A stretch of DNA of 64,000 nt from DATMER01 sp040349255. Its GTDB lineage: Bacteria > Acidobacteriota > Thermoanaerobaculia > Multivoradales > UBA5704. The notes beneath the pieces are model-generated. The model did not search any database. It had not been told where the DNA came from and worked only from the letters and a program-made list of their open reading frames with translations. Of the stretch, positions 13,059 to 21,348 are shown piece by piece; positions within the stretch are counted from its first letter, which is position 1; every line of letters begins with the position of its first letter. A program made the position numbers and the translations under genes. The stretch covers positions 1 to 64,000 of the forward strand of contig JBEQUE010000161.1 in NCBI GenBank assembly GCA_040349255.1. Reading direction: 5' to 3'.

Positions 13059-13886
13059 TTACTCGATGACGACGCCCTGGAGGTCTTCCTCGGGCTCCGG
13101 GTAGGCCAGACGGAGCTTCTCCAGCGCCTCGACGATCACCGAGGCGACCACCAGGTTGCGGTACCACTTGCGGTTCGACGGCACGACGTACCAGGGGGCG
13201 TGCTTCGTGCTGGTGCGCGACAGGAGGTCCTCGTAGGCCGCCGTGTACTCGTCCCAGAGCCGCCGGTCCTCCAGGTCGCCCTTGCGGAACTTCCAGCGCT
13301 TGGTGGGGTCGTCCAGGCGCTCCTGGAGGCGCTCCTTCTGCTCGCCGGCGTCGATGTGCAGGAAGAACTTGAGGATCGTGGTGCCGGTGTCGGCGAGCAG
13401 CGCCTCGAAGTCGTTGATCTGGCCGTAGCGCTGCTTCCAGACCGCGGGCGGCACGAAGCCGCGCACCCGCGCCGCGAGCACGTCCTCGTAGTGGCTGCGG
13501 TTGAAGATGACCATCTCGCCCTTGCCCGGCACCAGCGGGTGGACCCGCCAGAGGAAGTCGTGGGCCAGCTCCTCGGGAGTCGGCGCCTTGAAGGAGGCCA
13601 CGCGCACGCCGAGCGGGTTCACGCCGTCGAAGACGTGGCGGATGGTGCCGTCCTTGCCGCTCGTGTCCATCCCCTGGAGCACGACGAGCAGCTTGTGGCG
13701 GCCCTCGGCCCAGAGCATCTCCTGGAGCTCCTCCAGCCGGTCGTTGAGCCGGTCGAAGATCTCCTGGGTGTCGTCCTTGCCGCCCTTGCCCCCCTTGAAC
13801 CCGGAGGTGTCTCCGGCGTCGAAACGGGAGAGGTCGACCTTCGCGCCGGGCTTGACCCGGTACCCCTTCATCTTCTTCATCTTCAT
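13059..13886 (-). CDS. ppk2: Polyphosphate kinase 2 family protein
   Basis: A 275-residue cytoplasmic enzyme of the PPK2 family, which transfers phosphate between polyphosphate and nucleotides. Visible signatures are Walker A GMDTSGKDG (residues about 72-80), the ensuing GVNPxGVxVxSFKxPTxEELxHDFLWR block, Walker B-like NRSHYEDV, and the lid-like DDPTKRWKFRKGDLEDR segment. Length and motif order are those of single-domain PPK2 enzymes. Specificity for AMP, ADP or other nucleotides cannot be read from the sequence. The N-terminus is Lys/Met-rich. The gene diverges from the thioredoxin gene, with 62 bases between the two starts. Confidence 0.92.
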   Translation of the reverse strand: MKMKKMKGYRVKPGAKVDLSRFDAGDTSGFKGGKGGKDDTQEIFDRLNDRLEELQEMLWAEGRHKLLVVLQGMDTSGKDGTIRHVFDGVNPLGVRVASFKAPTPEELAHDFLWRVHPLVPGKGEMVIFNRSHYEDVLAARVRGFVPPAVWKQRYGQINDFEALLADTGTTILKFFLHIDAGEQKERLQERLDDPTKRWKFRKGDLEDRRLWDEYTAAYEDLLSRTSTKHAPWYVVPSNRKWYRNLVVASVIVEALEKLRLAYPEPEEDLQGVVIE

Positions 13887-13948
13887 GGCGGGAACGTACC
13901 ACAGGCGGAATGTGTTGTTCCGGACGGAAGGAAAGGAGGGTTCGTCCG

Positions 13949-14401
13949 ATGAGTCAGGGGATCGTCCGAAGCTGTCCGTCCTGCGGGAAGAGGAACCGGG
14001 TGCTCGGGTCGCGGCTGGACCGCGAGGCGCGCTGCGGCGCCTGCGGCGCCGCGCTCACCCCGATCGCCGAGCCGGTCGCCGTGGACCAGGGGGCGGAGCT
14101 CGACGCGCTGCTCCGGGAGTCGGCGCTGCCGGTCCTGGTGGATTTCTGGGCCCCCTGGTGCGGCCCCTGCAAGATGGTGGCGCCGGAGATCGCCAAGGTC
14201 GCCGAGCGCAACGCCGGCCGGGTCCTGGTCGTCAAGGTGAACACCGACGTCGATCCGGCCGTGGGCGCGGCGCACCGCATCCAGTCGATCCCGACCATGG
14301 CGGTGTTCGCGGACGGCCGCGAGGTGGCGCGGACCATGGGCGCGCGCCCGGCAGCCGGGATCGAGAGCTTCCTCCAGCAGTCGCTCGGAGTCAGGGTGTG
14401 A
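13949..14401 (+). CDS. trxC: Zinc-finger thioredoxin (thioredoxin 2 type)
   Basis: A 150-residue protein. I use the ATG at 13949, preceded by GGAAAGGAGGG; an in-frame upstream ATG at 13910 lacks such a site. Residues about 8-36 carry two CxxC pairs (CPSC and CGAC), the zinc-binding N-terminal extension of thioredoxin 2. The thioredoxin fold follows with WAPWCGPCK and the cis-proline loop SIPTM. It reduces disulfides in the cytoplasm. The last 11 bases overlap the end of the convergent TPR lipoprotein gene. Confidence 0.93.
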   Translation: MSQGIVRSCPSCGKRNRVLGSRLDREARCGACGAALTPIAEPVAVDQGAELDALLRESALPVLVDFWAPWCGPCKMVAPEIAKVAERNAGRVLVVKVNTDVDPAVGAAHRIQSIPTMAVFADGREVARTMGARPAAGIESFLQQSLGVRV

Positions 14402-15410
14402 TCGGCTCGCCCAGCCTCTTGAGGTCGGCCTCGGCCGCGATGTAGCCGAAGGACGACCACTGGTCCTTCCAGGTCAGGATCTCGCGGAAGGCCTTGACCG
14501 CTTCGTCGCGCCGGCCGTTGTAGAGATACCAGTCGCCGAGGCCGTAGCCCAGGGTCGGCGCGTCGGCGCCGCCGTTGTCCAGGCCGGGGATCGCGTCGGG
14601 CGGGATGTCTCCCTTGTACATCAGGGTCAGCAGGTGGTAGGCCCGGTTCTCGATCACGTCCATGTCGGGCCGGATCGGCTCGAGGAGCGCCTCGGCCTCG
14701 CCCGCCCGGCCCTGGCGGCGCAGGGTCATGTAGAGCCAGTGCGTGGCCGACACCCGCATGTCCGCGTTGGTGGACAGGCGCAGGCACTCCTCGAACGCCT
14801 TCCGGGCGCCCGCCATGCCGCTCGCGCCGCCCAGGAAGTAGTGGGCGAGCCCGAGGTGGTACCAGATGTTGGTCTGGAGGGTGCTGACCGGGATGTTGCG
14901 CGCGTTCGGCAGGCCGTCCGGCTCCACCTCGTCCGGCTGGCCGGCCACGAGCTGCGCGGCGCGCTCCAGGTCCTGGACCGCGAGGTCGAAGCGGCGGATG
15001 GAGAGGTACCGGTGGCCGCGGTGGCGCAGGAGCCGGGGCTCGTCCGGGTGCGCGGCGAGCGCGCGGGTGTAGACCTCGATCGCCTCGCGATAGCGGCCGA
15101 GATAGGCGGCGCGCCGGCCGAGCCAGATCATCGCCTCCACGTCGTCCGGCCGGGCCCGGGCCTCGGCGCGGGCGGCGGCGAGCTTCGCCTCGCGGTCGGC
15201 CCGCGTCCCGGGCGAAAGGACGGGAGGGGCGAGCGGCTCGCCGAAGAGGGAGACCGCCTCCGTTTCTCCAGTGCCGTCCGGAGCCGGCTGGATGCGCGGC
15301 AGGTCCAGGGCCGGCACGACCGCGGGAGGGACCGGCGGGCGGGCCGGAACGCCCGACCCGCCGCAGGCTCCGAGGAGGAGCAGGCAACCGGCGAGGATCG
15401 CGGATCGCAT
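14391..15410 (-). CDS. TPR-repeat lipoprotein
   Basis: A 339-residue protein with a lipoprotein signal: a hydrophobic stretch ending LLGAC, with acylated Cys about residue 16, then a Gly/Pro-rich linker. From about residue 85 onward there are TPR-like helical pairs (for example DVEAMIWLGRRAAYLGRYREAIEVY). It is probably a membrane-anchored scaffold facing the periplasm; no catalytic motif is visible. It converges on and slightly overlaps the thioredoxin gene. It lies upstream of nothing obviously related, so its partner is unknown. Confidence 0.8.
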   Translation of the reverse strand: MRSAILAGCLLLLGACGGSGVPARPPVPPAVVPALDLPRIQPAPDGTGETEAVSLFGEPLAPPVLSPGTRADREAKLAAARAEARARPDDVEAMIWLGRRAAYLGRYREAIEVYTRALAAHPDEPRLLRHRGHRYLSIRRFDLAVQDLERAAQLVAGQPDEVEPDGLPNARNIPVSTLQTNIWYHLGLAHYFLGGASGMAGARKAFEECLRLSTNADMRVSATHWLYMTLRRQGRAGEAEALLEPIRPDMDVIENRAYHLLTLMYKGDIPPDAIPGLDNGGADAPTLGYGLGDWYLYNGRRDEAVKAFREILTWKDQWSSFGYIAAEADLKRLGEPITP

Positions 15411-15434
15411 CGGCCAGAGTCTAGCCGATGAGCC

Positions 15435-15794
15435 TCACTTCCCGTACTGCCCGAACGTCGTCTCGCTCTCGAAATAGAGGACCTTGCCGTCCGGCAGGGC
15501 GCCGATCACGGCCGTGGCCTTGTCGACCGTCTTGCCCGACACCGGATCGACGGCGGAGCGCATCGCGGCGTCCTTGGTCAGGCGCTCCTTGCACATCTCG
15601 CAGCAGCCGTAATAGGTCTTGCCTTCGACCGTGACCGGGATCTGGTCCTTCTCGAAGACCTGGTTGTTCACCATGCAGACCTTCTTGGTCTCGACCCGCT
15701 GGAGCCCGGGCGCGGCGGCGGCGACGCCCACGAGGACCGCGACCAGGCAGAGAAGAACGAGGAGGGATCGCATCACCAGACGCTTTTCGGGCAT
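15435..15794 (-). CDS. Small exported TRASH/YHS-like metal-binding protein
   Basis: A 119-residue protein starting at ATG 15794, where AAAGGAG lies 7 bases upstream. A Sec signal covers residues about 8-28. The mature part contains C40-x23-C64, C65 and C68 (KVCMVNNQVF ... YYGCCEMCKERL), close to the C-x(19-22)-C-x3-C pattern of TRASH/YHS metal-binding domains. Such domains bind copper or other soft metals in trafficking proteins. The remainder (PVSGKTVDKATAVIG) resembles the second half of YHS-type repeats. It diverges from the desaturase gene and shares a 120-base promoter region with it. Confidence 0.7.
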   Translation of the reverse strand: MPEKRLVMRSLLVLLCLVAVLVGVAAAAPGLQRVETKKVCMVNNQVFEKDQIPVTVEGKTYYGCCEMCKERLTKDAAMRSAVDPVSGKTVDKATAVIGALPDGKVLYFESETTFGQYGK

Positions 15795-15914
15795 AATCAA
15801 GCTCCTTTCGAGGTTCCGGACAGTGTATTCTCCCAGGGCCATGCGGGCCAGGGGTCCGCTCAGAGCAGGAAACAGGGCCGGGGTGCCCATCATTTCACGA
15901 GGAGAGCTGAGAGA

Positions 15915-17057
15915 GTGAGCGAAACCAAGCCGCGACGTCTGAACTGGCTGAACACCCTTTTCCTGCTGGGGACCCTCCTCGTCGCGGTCGTCGCGACCCC
16001 CTGGTATCTCTGGAATCATGGCTTCGGCGCGCCGGAGTGGGCGACCTTCTTCGCCATCTGGCTCTGCGTCGGCCTCTCCGTCACCGCGGGCTACCACCGC
16101 CTGTTCTCCCACAAGACCTACCAGGCCTCCTGGCCGGTGCGCCTGTTCTACCTGGTCTTCGGCGCGGCCGCTCTGGAGAACTCGGTGCTCAACTGGGCGG
16201 CGGACCACCGCGTGCACCACGACCACGTGGACGAGGAGCGCGACCCCTACAACATCCAGAAGGGCTTCTGGTGGGCCCACATCGGCTGGATCTTCTTCGT
16301 GGCCGACCCGCCGCCGCGCAGCGTCGTTCGCGACCTGGCCGACGACCCGCTCGTGCGCTGGCAGGACCGCTGGTACAAATTCATCGGGATCGGCGTCGCC
16401 CTCGGCGTCCCGGCCCTGGTGGGCGTGCTCACCGGCCGGCTCCTCGGCTGCCTGATCATCGGCGGCGTCCTGCGCGTGGTGGTCAGCCACCACGGCACGT
16501 TCTTCATCAACAGCCTCTGCCACATGGTGGGCCGGCAGCCCTACAGCCGCTCGCACAGCGCCCGCGACAGCATGGTGATGGCGGTGCTGGCCTTCGGCGA
16601 GGGCTACCACAACTACCACCACAGCTTCCCGTTCGACTACCGCAACGGCATCCGGCGCTGGCATTTCGATCCGGCCAAGTGGTTCATCTGGGGACTCTCC
16701 CGCGTCGGCCTCACCCGCGAGCTGCGGCGCGCGCCCGAGGCGGCGATCCTCAAGGCCAAGATCGAGGTCCAGTTCGAGAACGCCAAGGAGCGCATGCAGC
16801 GCGTCGTGGCCCACTCCCGCGAGAGCTACGAGGAGCGCCTCCACCAGGCCTACGCCCGGCTGGAGACCGCGATCCACGACCTCGTCGCCCTGCAGCGCCG
16901 GCGCTCCGGGAAGCCCGCTGTTCCAGTGGCGGAGGAAGAGCACCTGCCGCTCGAGACCCGGCTGGGCATGACCTACAACGCCCTGGAACAGGCGCTCCGC
17001 GAGTGGAAGCAGACCCTGCGGCAGATGAAACGGCTGCCGGTCGCCGCGGCGGCGTGA
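15915..17057 (+). CDS. Acyl-CoA/acyl-lipid delta-9-type fatty acid desaturase
   Basis: A 380-residue integral membrane di-iron enzyme that introduces a double bond into fatty acyl chains. All three histidine boxes are present: HRLFSH (61-66), HRVHH (98-102) and HNYHH (232-236), in a four-helix topology. The start is a GTG (15915) with AGGAGAG upstream. After about residue 265 the protein has an unusual charged helical C-terminal extension of about 110 residues (for example ENAKERMQRVVAHSRESYEE) that probably forms a coiled coil in the cytoplasm; standard desaturases end earlier. The stop overlaps the next start by one base (TGATG), so the M28 peptidase is probably translationally coupled. Confidence 0.9.
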   Translation: MSETKPRRLNWLNTLFLLGTLLVAVVATPWYLWNHGFGAPEWATFFAIWLCVGLSVTAGYHRLFSHKTYQASWPVRLFYLVFGAAALENSVLNWAADHRVHHDHVDEERDPYNIQKGFWWAHIGWIFFVADPPPRSVVRDLADDPLVRWQDRWYKFIGIGVALGVPALVGVLTGRLLGCLIIGGVLRVVVSHHGTFFINSLCHMVGRQPYSRSHSARDSMVMAVLAFGEGYHNYHHSFPFDYRNGIRRWHFDPAKWFIWGLSRVGLTRELRRAPEAAILKAKIEVQFENAKERMQRVVAHSRESYEERLHQAYARLETAIHDLVALQRRRSGKPAVPVAEEEHLPLETRLGMTYNALEQALREWKQTLRQMKRLPVAAAA

Positions 17058-18457
17058 TGCGCGCCCTTGCTCTTCTCCCATTGCTCCTGGGAGCCGCGGC
17101 TCCCGGGAGCGCCCAGGATTTCCAGGCCACGGCGTCCGCCCTGCGCGACGAGGCCCTGAAAGGCACCCGCGCCTTCGAGATCGTGCGCTCGATCACCACC
17201 GAGGTCGGGCCGCGGTCGGCCGGCTCGGCCGGCGACGCCCGCGCCGTGGAGTGGGGCGTGCGGACCATGAAGGCGCTCGGTTTCCAGAACGTGCGCGCCG
17301 AGACGGTGACCGTCCCGCACTGGGACCGGGGCGCCGAGTCGGGCGAGATCGTCTCCCCCTGGCCGCAGCCGGTCCACCTGGCGGCGCTCGGCGGCAGCGT
17401 GGGCACGCCGGCCGCCGGGATCGAGGCCGAGGTGGTCCAGGTCCCGGACGTCTCGGCCCTGGAATCGACCGACCCGGCGCTCGCGGCGAGGGTCAAGGGC
17501 AGGATCGTCTTCATCGACAGGAGGATGGAGCGCCGCAAGAACGGCCAGGGGTACGGCGAGGCGGTGGGCGGGAGGAGCCGCGGCGCGGCCCTGGCCGGCA
17601 AGCTCGGCGCCGCGGCCGTGCTGATCCGCTCCGTGGGCACCGACAACAACCGCACTCCGCACACCGGCGGCATGCGCTACGAGGACGGCGGTCCGCGCAT
17701 CCCGGCCGCGGCCCTTTCGAACCCGGACGCCGATCTCCTGGAAGGCCAGCTCGCGAGCGGCAAGCCGGTCGTCTTCCGCCTCAGGCTGGGCGCCCGGCTG
17801 GTGGGCGACGCCGGGTCGGCGAACGTCATCGGCGAGATCCCGGGCCGCGAGAAGCCCGACGAGGTCGTCCTGCTGGGCTGCCACCTCGACTCCTGGGACC
17901 TGGGGACCGGCGCGGTCGACGACGGCGCCGGCTGCGCCATCATGATGGAGGCGGCGCGGCGCATCGGCGAGCTGAAGCAGCGCCCGCGGCGGACGGTCCG
18001 GGTGGTGCTGTTCGCCAACGAGGAGTTCGGCCTGTCCGGCGCGCGGGGCTACGCCGAGGCGCACGCGAAGGAGCTGCCGAAGCACATCCTGGCCGGGGAG
18101 TCGGACTTCGGCTCCGGCAGGGTCTGGCAGATCTCCTCGCGGGTGGATCCCGGCACCCTGCCCGCCTTCGACGCGATCGCCGCACTGCTCGCGCCGATCG
18201 GCGTGGAGCGCGGCGACAACGAAGCGGGCGGAGGAGCGGACCTGAGCCCGATGATCCCGGCCCGCGTGCCGGTGGCGGGTCTCTATCAGGACGGCACCGA
18301 GTACTTCGACTGGCACCACACGTCGAACGACACGCTGGACAAGATCGACCCCAAGGATCTCGACCAGAACGTGGCCGCCTGGGCCGCCGTGGCCTACGGC
18401 GCGGCGGAGATGCAGGGCGACTTCGGCCGCGCGCCGGAGCCCACCCGGGGCGAGTAG
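17057..18457 (+). CDS. Secreted M28-family zinc aminopeptidase
   Basis: A 466-residue exported peptidase. A Sec signal (RALALLPLLLGAAAPGSA) precedes AQD. A PA-like insert lies around residues 100-240, and the M28 core follows with GCHLDSWDLGTGAVDDGAG (first His and bridging Asp ligands), ANEEFGLSG (catalytic Glu pair) and the C-terminal HHTSNDTLDKID ligand segment. The family removes N-terminal residues from peptides using two zinc ions. It overlaps the desaturase stop codon by one base. Adjacent secreted peptidases elsewhere in the window suggest extracellular protein degradation. Confidence 0.92.
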   Translation: MRALALLPLLLGAAAPGSAQDFQATASALRDEALKGTRAFEIVRSITTEVGPRSAGSAGDARAVEWGVRTMKALGFQNVRAETVTVPHWDRGAESGEIVSPWPQPVHLAALGGSVGTPAAGIEAEVVQVPDVSALESTDPALAARVKGRIVFIDRRMERRKNGQGYGEAVGGRSRGAALAGKLGAAAVLIRSVGTDNNRTPHTGGMRYEDGGPRIPAAALSNPDADLLEGQLASGKPVVFRLRLGARLVGDAGSANVIGEIPGREKPDEVVLLGCHLDSWDLGTGAVDDGAGCAIMMEAARRIGELKQRPRRTVRVVLFANEEFGLSGARGYAEAHAKELPKHILAGESDFGSGRVWQISSRVDPGTLPAFDAIAALLAPIGVERGDNEAGGGADLSPMIPARVPVAGLYQDGTEYFDWHHTSNDTLDKIDPKDLDQNVAAWAAVAYGAAEMQGDFGRAPEPTRGE

Positions 18458-18540
18458 GCCGGTTTTGTCCATCCGGCGGCTCGTTGTATCGATCCAACGG
18501 CCCGTTGGATGCGTCACCCGGCTCGTTGGACGCGTCAACT
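18457..18540. repeat. Four tandem copies of a 21-bp repeat
   Basis: Units start at 18457, 18478, 18499 and 18520, each exactly 21 bases. The consensus is approximately GGCTCGTTGGATSSRTCMAN. The first unit begins on the last base of the M28 stop codon and is the most divergent. Units 2 and 3 together create the perfect inverted repeat ATCCAACGG-C-CCGTTGGAT (18492-18510). The period is seven codons; on the minus strand the units read as heptapeptides such as DASNEPG and DASNGPL. No gene is evident in the 260-base spacer. Confidence 0.8.
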
Positions 18541-18718
18541 CCAAGCTCCCGGCGGCCGGATCCCCGGAAATCTGGGCGTTTTTGAAGGGACCGGCTCATT
18601 GGCACTTGTTCGGCGTTGCAGTGAGGTGAACGGCCTGACGAGAGCGTCTGTGTCAGGCAGAGTCGGAGGACGGACCTCTGCCTCGGGGAACCTTTAGCCG
18701 CTCGAAGAGGAGTCACTC

Positions 18719-20410
18719 ATGAGCCTCGCCACCCCCTTCTCCCGAACCGGCCGCATCCTGAAGTACCACAACGAAGACGTGTTCCTGGCCGGGAGGTACC
18801 CGGGCATCGGCGACCTCCCGAATGCGAACTACGACCTCGTGCTGCGCAAGCTGGCGGTGCAGCGCAACAACTTCTTCCGCCACTGGATCATGGCGTACTG
18901 GAACTACAGCCGGCCCGGCAACGACCACAGCCCCTTCAGCCGCGGGTCCGACGGAAAGTGGAACCTCAAGGCGCCGTACAACGCCGAGTACTTCAGGCGC
19001 CTCGACCTGATGATCCGCGCGGCGCAGCACCACGGGATCGTGGTGCAGCTCACCCTGTTCGACGTACCGGGGCTCAAGGCCGGGGTCGACCGGTGGGGGA
19101 ACAACCCGTGGAACCAGGCCAACAACGTCAACGGCTTCATCGTTGCCGCCGACGGCATCCCCGAGTTCTACGCCAACAGCGCCCCGCTGCGGGCGGTGCA
19201 GAAGAGCTTCGTGGAGCAGGTGGTGGGCGCCACCATGAAGTACTGGAACGTCTGCTACGAAATCATCAACGAGGGCGGTGGTGGCGACGCGGCAGCGCAG
19301 GAGGCCCGCGTGCGCTGGTTCGACACCGTGACCGGGTGGATCCATGGCAAGACAGGTGGGGGGCGGATGATCTTCCACAACGATCACTCGGCGGGCGCGC
19401 AGGAGGGCAACGACGTGAAGTTCTGGAAGACGCAGGGGTACCCCAACTATCCCCGGCTGGACGGCGTCATCTTCCACTTCAACCCGCTCACCGTGAGCCC
19501 CGACGCCGCGAGGTACGACGCGTTCAACAAAGAAAAGATCTTCCAGGTCTCCACCGACGCCTTCGATCTCCGCGAAACCCCCGACGACGACCGGGAGACG
19601 TCCGAGTGGAACGCGGAGGCCATTCCCGTGCTGTATGCCCGCAAGGTGATGTACCAGGCCGAGGCCGGCTGCCCCGACGTGGGACGCGCTATCGGCCAGG
19701 CGGTGCCCTCGCCCACCGACCTGCGGCTGGGGCGCTTCACTCATGTCTTCCGCGGCGCCCTGGGACAGGCGCAGATCCAGCGCCGCTTCTTCATGGACGC
19801 GGGGCTGGGTTTCTACATCGACTATGGCAGCGCGGGCGAGGTGGGCCGCGGGCGGGTGGAAGCCTATGCCTTCGAAGGCGCGGAGCAGCGGATCCGGCTC
19901 ATGGACACCGGGAACGGCACCTCGGCTTGGTGGCGGTACACCTTCAGTGCTTCCGGCGATACCCTCACGCTGGTCAACCTGGAGCCCGGGGCCGCGACGA
20001 CGCTCACTCTGCAACGCGTCCGCCGCGCACCGCTCGACGGCCTCATCCCCTTCCTTTACAACTGGGCACGGGTCGCGGACATCGGCAGCTCCGTGGCCGA
20101 GACTTTCGAGCTGCGCTTCGACGTGGACGGGGCCGTACGGACCTTCCGGCGCAATCCCGACCAGGAGATGGACCACTTCGACGTGCGCGCCGTCGACACG
20201 GTGGCGAAGAAGGTCACGCTGGTGGAGCTGTCGATCGGAACCGCCTTCACGTACCGCTACTCGTTCGAGCGGCTGCGCTCCGGCGTACGGAGGCTGCGGC
20301 TGGTCAACGAAGCGAACGGCGCCAACCTGCTTTTCGAGGAGCGCGCCTGGTACATCCCGCCGACGATGGCCGCGGCCGCGAGCACCGGCGCCGAGCCGGC
20401 GTTGACCTAG
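18719..20410 (+). CDS. Glycoside-hydrolase-like (beta/alpha)8 protein
   Basis: A 563-residue protein with no signal peptide, preceded by a GAGGAG site. Residues about 15-330 look like a TIM-barrel glycosidase: the early LAGRYPG and NFFRHWIMAYWNYS segments, QLTLFDVPG, and YEIINEG, where E185 is in the Asn-Glu position of clan A acid/base glutamates. A region after about residue 370 is beta-rich (TLTLVNLEPGAATTLTLQ) and may be an accessory domain. The second catalytic glutamate is not clear, and the substrate cannot be given. The lack of a signal is odd for a polysaccharide hydrolase and suggests either a cytoplasmic role or a non-classical route. The gene stands alone, flanked by the 21-bp repeat. 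Confidence 0.6.
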   Translation: MSLATPFSRTGRILKYHNEDVFLAGRYPGIGDLPNANYDLVLRKLAVQRNNFFRHWIMAYWNYSRPGNDHSPFSRGSDGKWNLKAPYNAEYFRRLDLMIRAAQHHGIVVQLTLFDVPGLKAGVDRWGNNPWNQANNVNGFIVAADGIPEFYANSAPLRAVQKSFVEQVVGATMKYWNVCYEIINEGGGGDAAAQEARVRWFDTVTGWIHGKTGGGRMIFHNDHSAGAQEGNDVKFWKTQGYPNYPRLDGVIFHFNPLTVSPDAARYDAFNKEKIFQVSTDAFDLRETPDDDRETSEWNAEAIPVLYARKVMYQAEAGCPDVGRAIGQAVPSPTDLRLGRFTHVFRGALGQAQIQRRFFMDAGLGFYIDYGSAGEVGRGRVEAYAFEGAEQRIRLMDTGNGTSAWWRYTFSASGDTLTLVNLEPGAATTLTLQRVRRAPLDGLIPFLYNWARVADIGSSVAETFELRFDVDGAVRTFRRNPDQEMDHFDVRAVDTVAKKVTLVELSIGTAFTYRYSFERLRSGVRRLRLVNEANGANLLFEERAWYIPPTMAAAASTGAEPALT

Positions 20411-20492
20411 AGAGGGGCCTCAGCCTCGGATCGCGACGAGGCCCGGCAGGCCCATCAACATCGCCAGGGGCAGGGATGGACTTCGGTCAATC

Positions 20493-21302
20493 TCACCGCC
20501 CCGCCAGGGAGTAGACCCCGCCGGCGTGCCCCGCCCGCGCGACGACTCCCGAGCGCAGCAGGAACTCGTCGGCGAGCAGCCGGTAGGCCTCGGCCCCGGT
20601 CGCCTTCGGGTCGTACTGGAAGATCGTCTGGCCGACCTCCGGCGCCTCGGCGAGGCGGACGTTGATCCTCACCTCGATCGCGAAGACCAGCGGGCCGTGC
20701 TCGGAGCGGATGCGGTCCACGGTCCGCCGGGTGGCCTTCGTGCGGTAGTCCACCATGGTCAGCAGGATGCCGAGCGGGAGGGTGCGGGCGTTGGCCGTCC
20801 AGGTCAGGCGCTCGGCCGCGGAGAGCAGGTTCGTCACGCCGGCCGCGGCCAGGAACTGCGGCGTGGTCGGCACGATGAAGGCGTTCGAGGCCACGAGGGC
20901 GTTGACCGTCAGGATCGACAGCGACGCCGGGCAGTCGAGGAGGATGTGGTCGTAGCGCTCGGACACGGGGGCCAGGGCGGAGCGCAGCCGGCTCTCCTTC
21001 CGGTTGAACACCCCGAGCTCCGCGTCGGCCCGCTGGAGGTCGATCGATGCCGTGACCACCCAGAGCCCCTTCGCCGACGTGGGACGGATCACGTCGGCCA
21101 GCGGCTCTCCGGCGAGCAGCACGTCGGCCGACGACGGCGAGAGGCGGTCCTTCGGCACGCCCAGCGACAGCGAGGCCGAGGCCTGGGGGTCCAGGTCCAC
21201 CAGAAGCACGCGCTGTCCCTTCTCGGCCAGGGCGGCGCCGAGATTGACCGCGGTCGTCGTCTTCCCCACGCCGCCTTTGCGGCTCATGAACGCGGTGATC
21301 AT
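20493..21302 (-). CDS. ParA/MinD-family ATPase (orphan)
   Basis: A 269-residue deviant-Walker ATPase. KGGVGKTT (residues 9-16) is the signature Walker A with the extra Lys, DLDPQAS is the A' motif, and LLDCPASL the switch/Walker B region. These proteins segregate DNA or position cargo by cycling on the nucleoid. No parB or centromere-like array is next to it, so it may act on plasmid, chromosome or a protein cargo encoded elsewhere. The start ATG is followed immediately upstream by an inverted repeat. Confidence 0.9.
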   Translation of the reverse strand: MITAFMSRKGGVGKTTTAVNLGAALAEKGQRVLLVDLDPQASASLSLGVPKDRLSPSSADVLLAGEPLADVIRPTSAKGLWVVTASIDLQRADAELGVFNRKESRLRSALAPVSERYDHILLDCPASLSILTVNALVASNAFIVPTTPQFLAAAGVTNLLSAAERLTWTANARTLPLGILLTMVDYRTKATRRTVDRIRSEHGPLVFAIEVRINVRLAEAPEVGQTIFQYDPKATGAEAYRLLADEFLLRSGVVARAGHAGGVYSLAGR

Positions 21303-21333
21303 TGACGAGCGGTAATGTAACCCATTTCGTCAA
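21302..21333. promoter_or_regulatory. Inverted repeat at the parA-type gene start
   Basis: TTGACGA and TCGTCAA form a 7-bp inverted repeat with an 18-base spacer that touches the start codon of the ParA gene. It could be an operator for autoregulation, which is common for ParA proteins. The proximity to the start codon is the main argument. Confidence 0.3.
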
Positions 21334-21348
21334 AAATCGCACAGGTTT

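Noticed and set aside
12922..13902. N-terminal extension of protease 3 through the PPK2 region
   Set aside because: The extension is antisense-like junk in the PPK2 gene; a strong ribosome site and signal peptide fix the start at 12921.
18457..18540. CRISPR array
   Set aside because: Units are directly adjacent with no spacers, and no cas gene is present.
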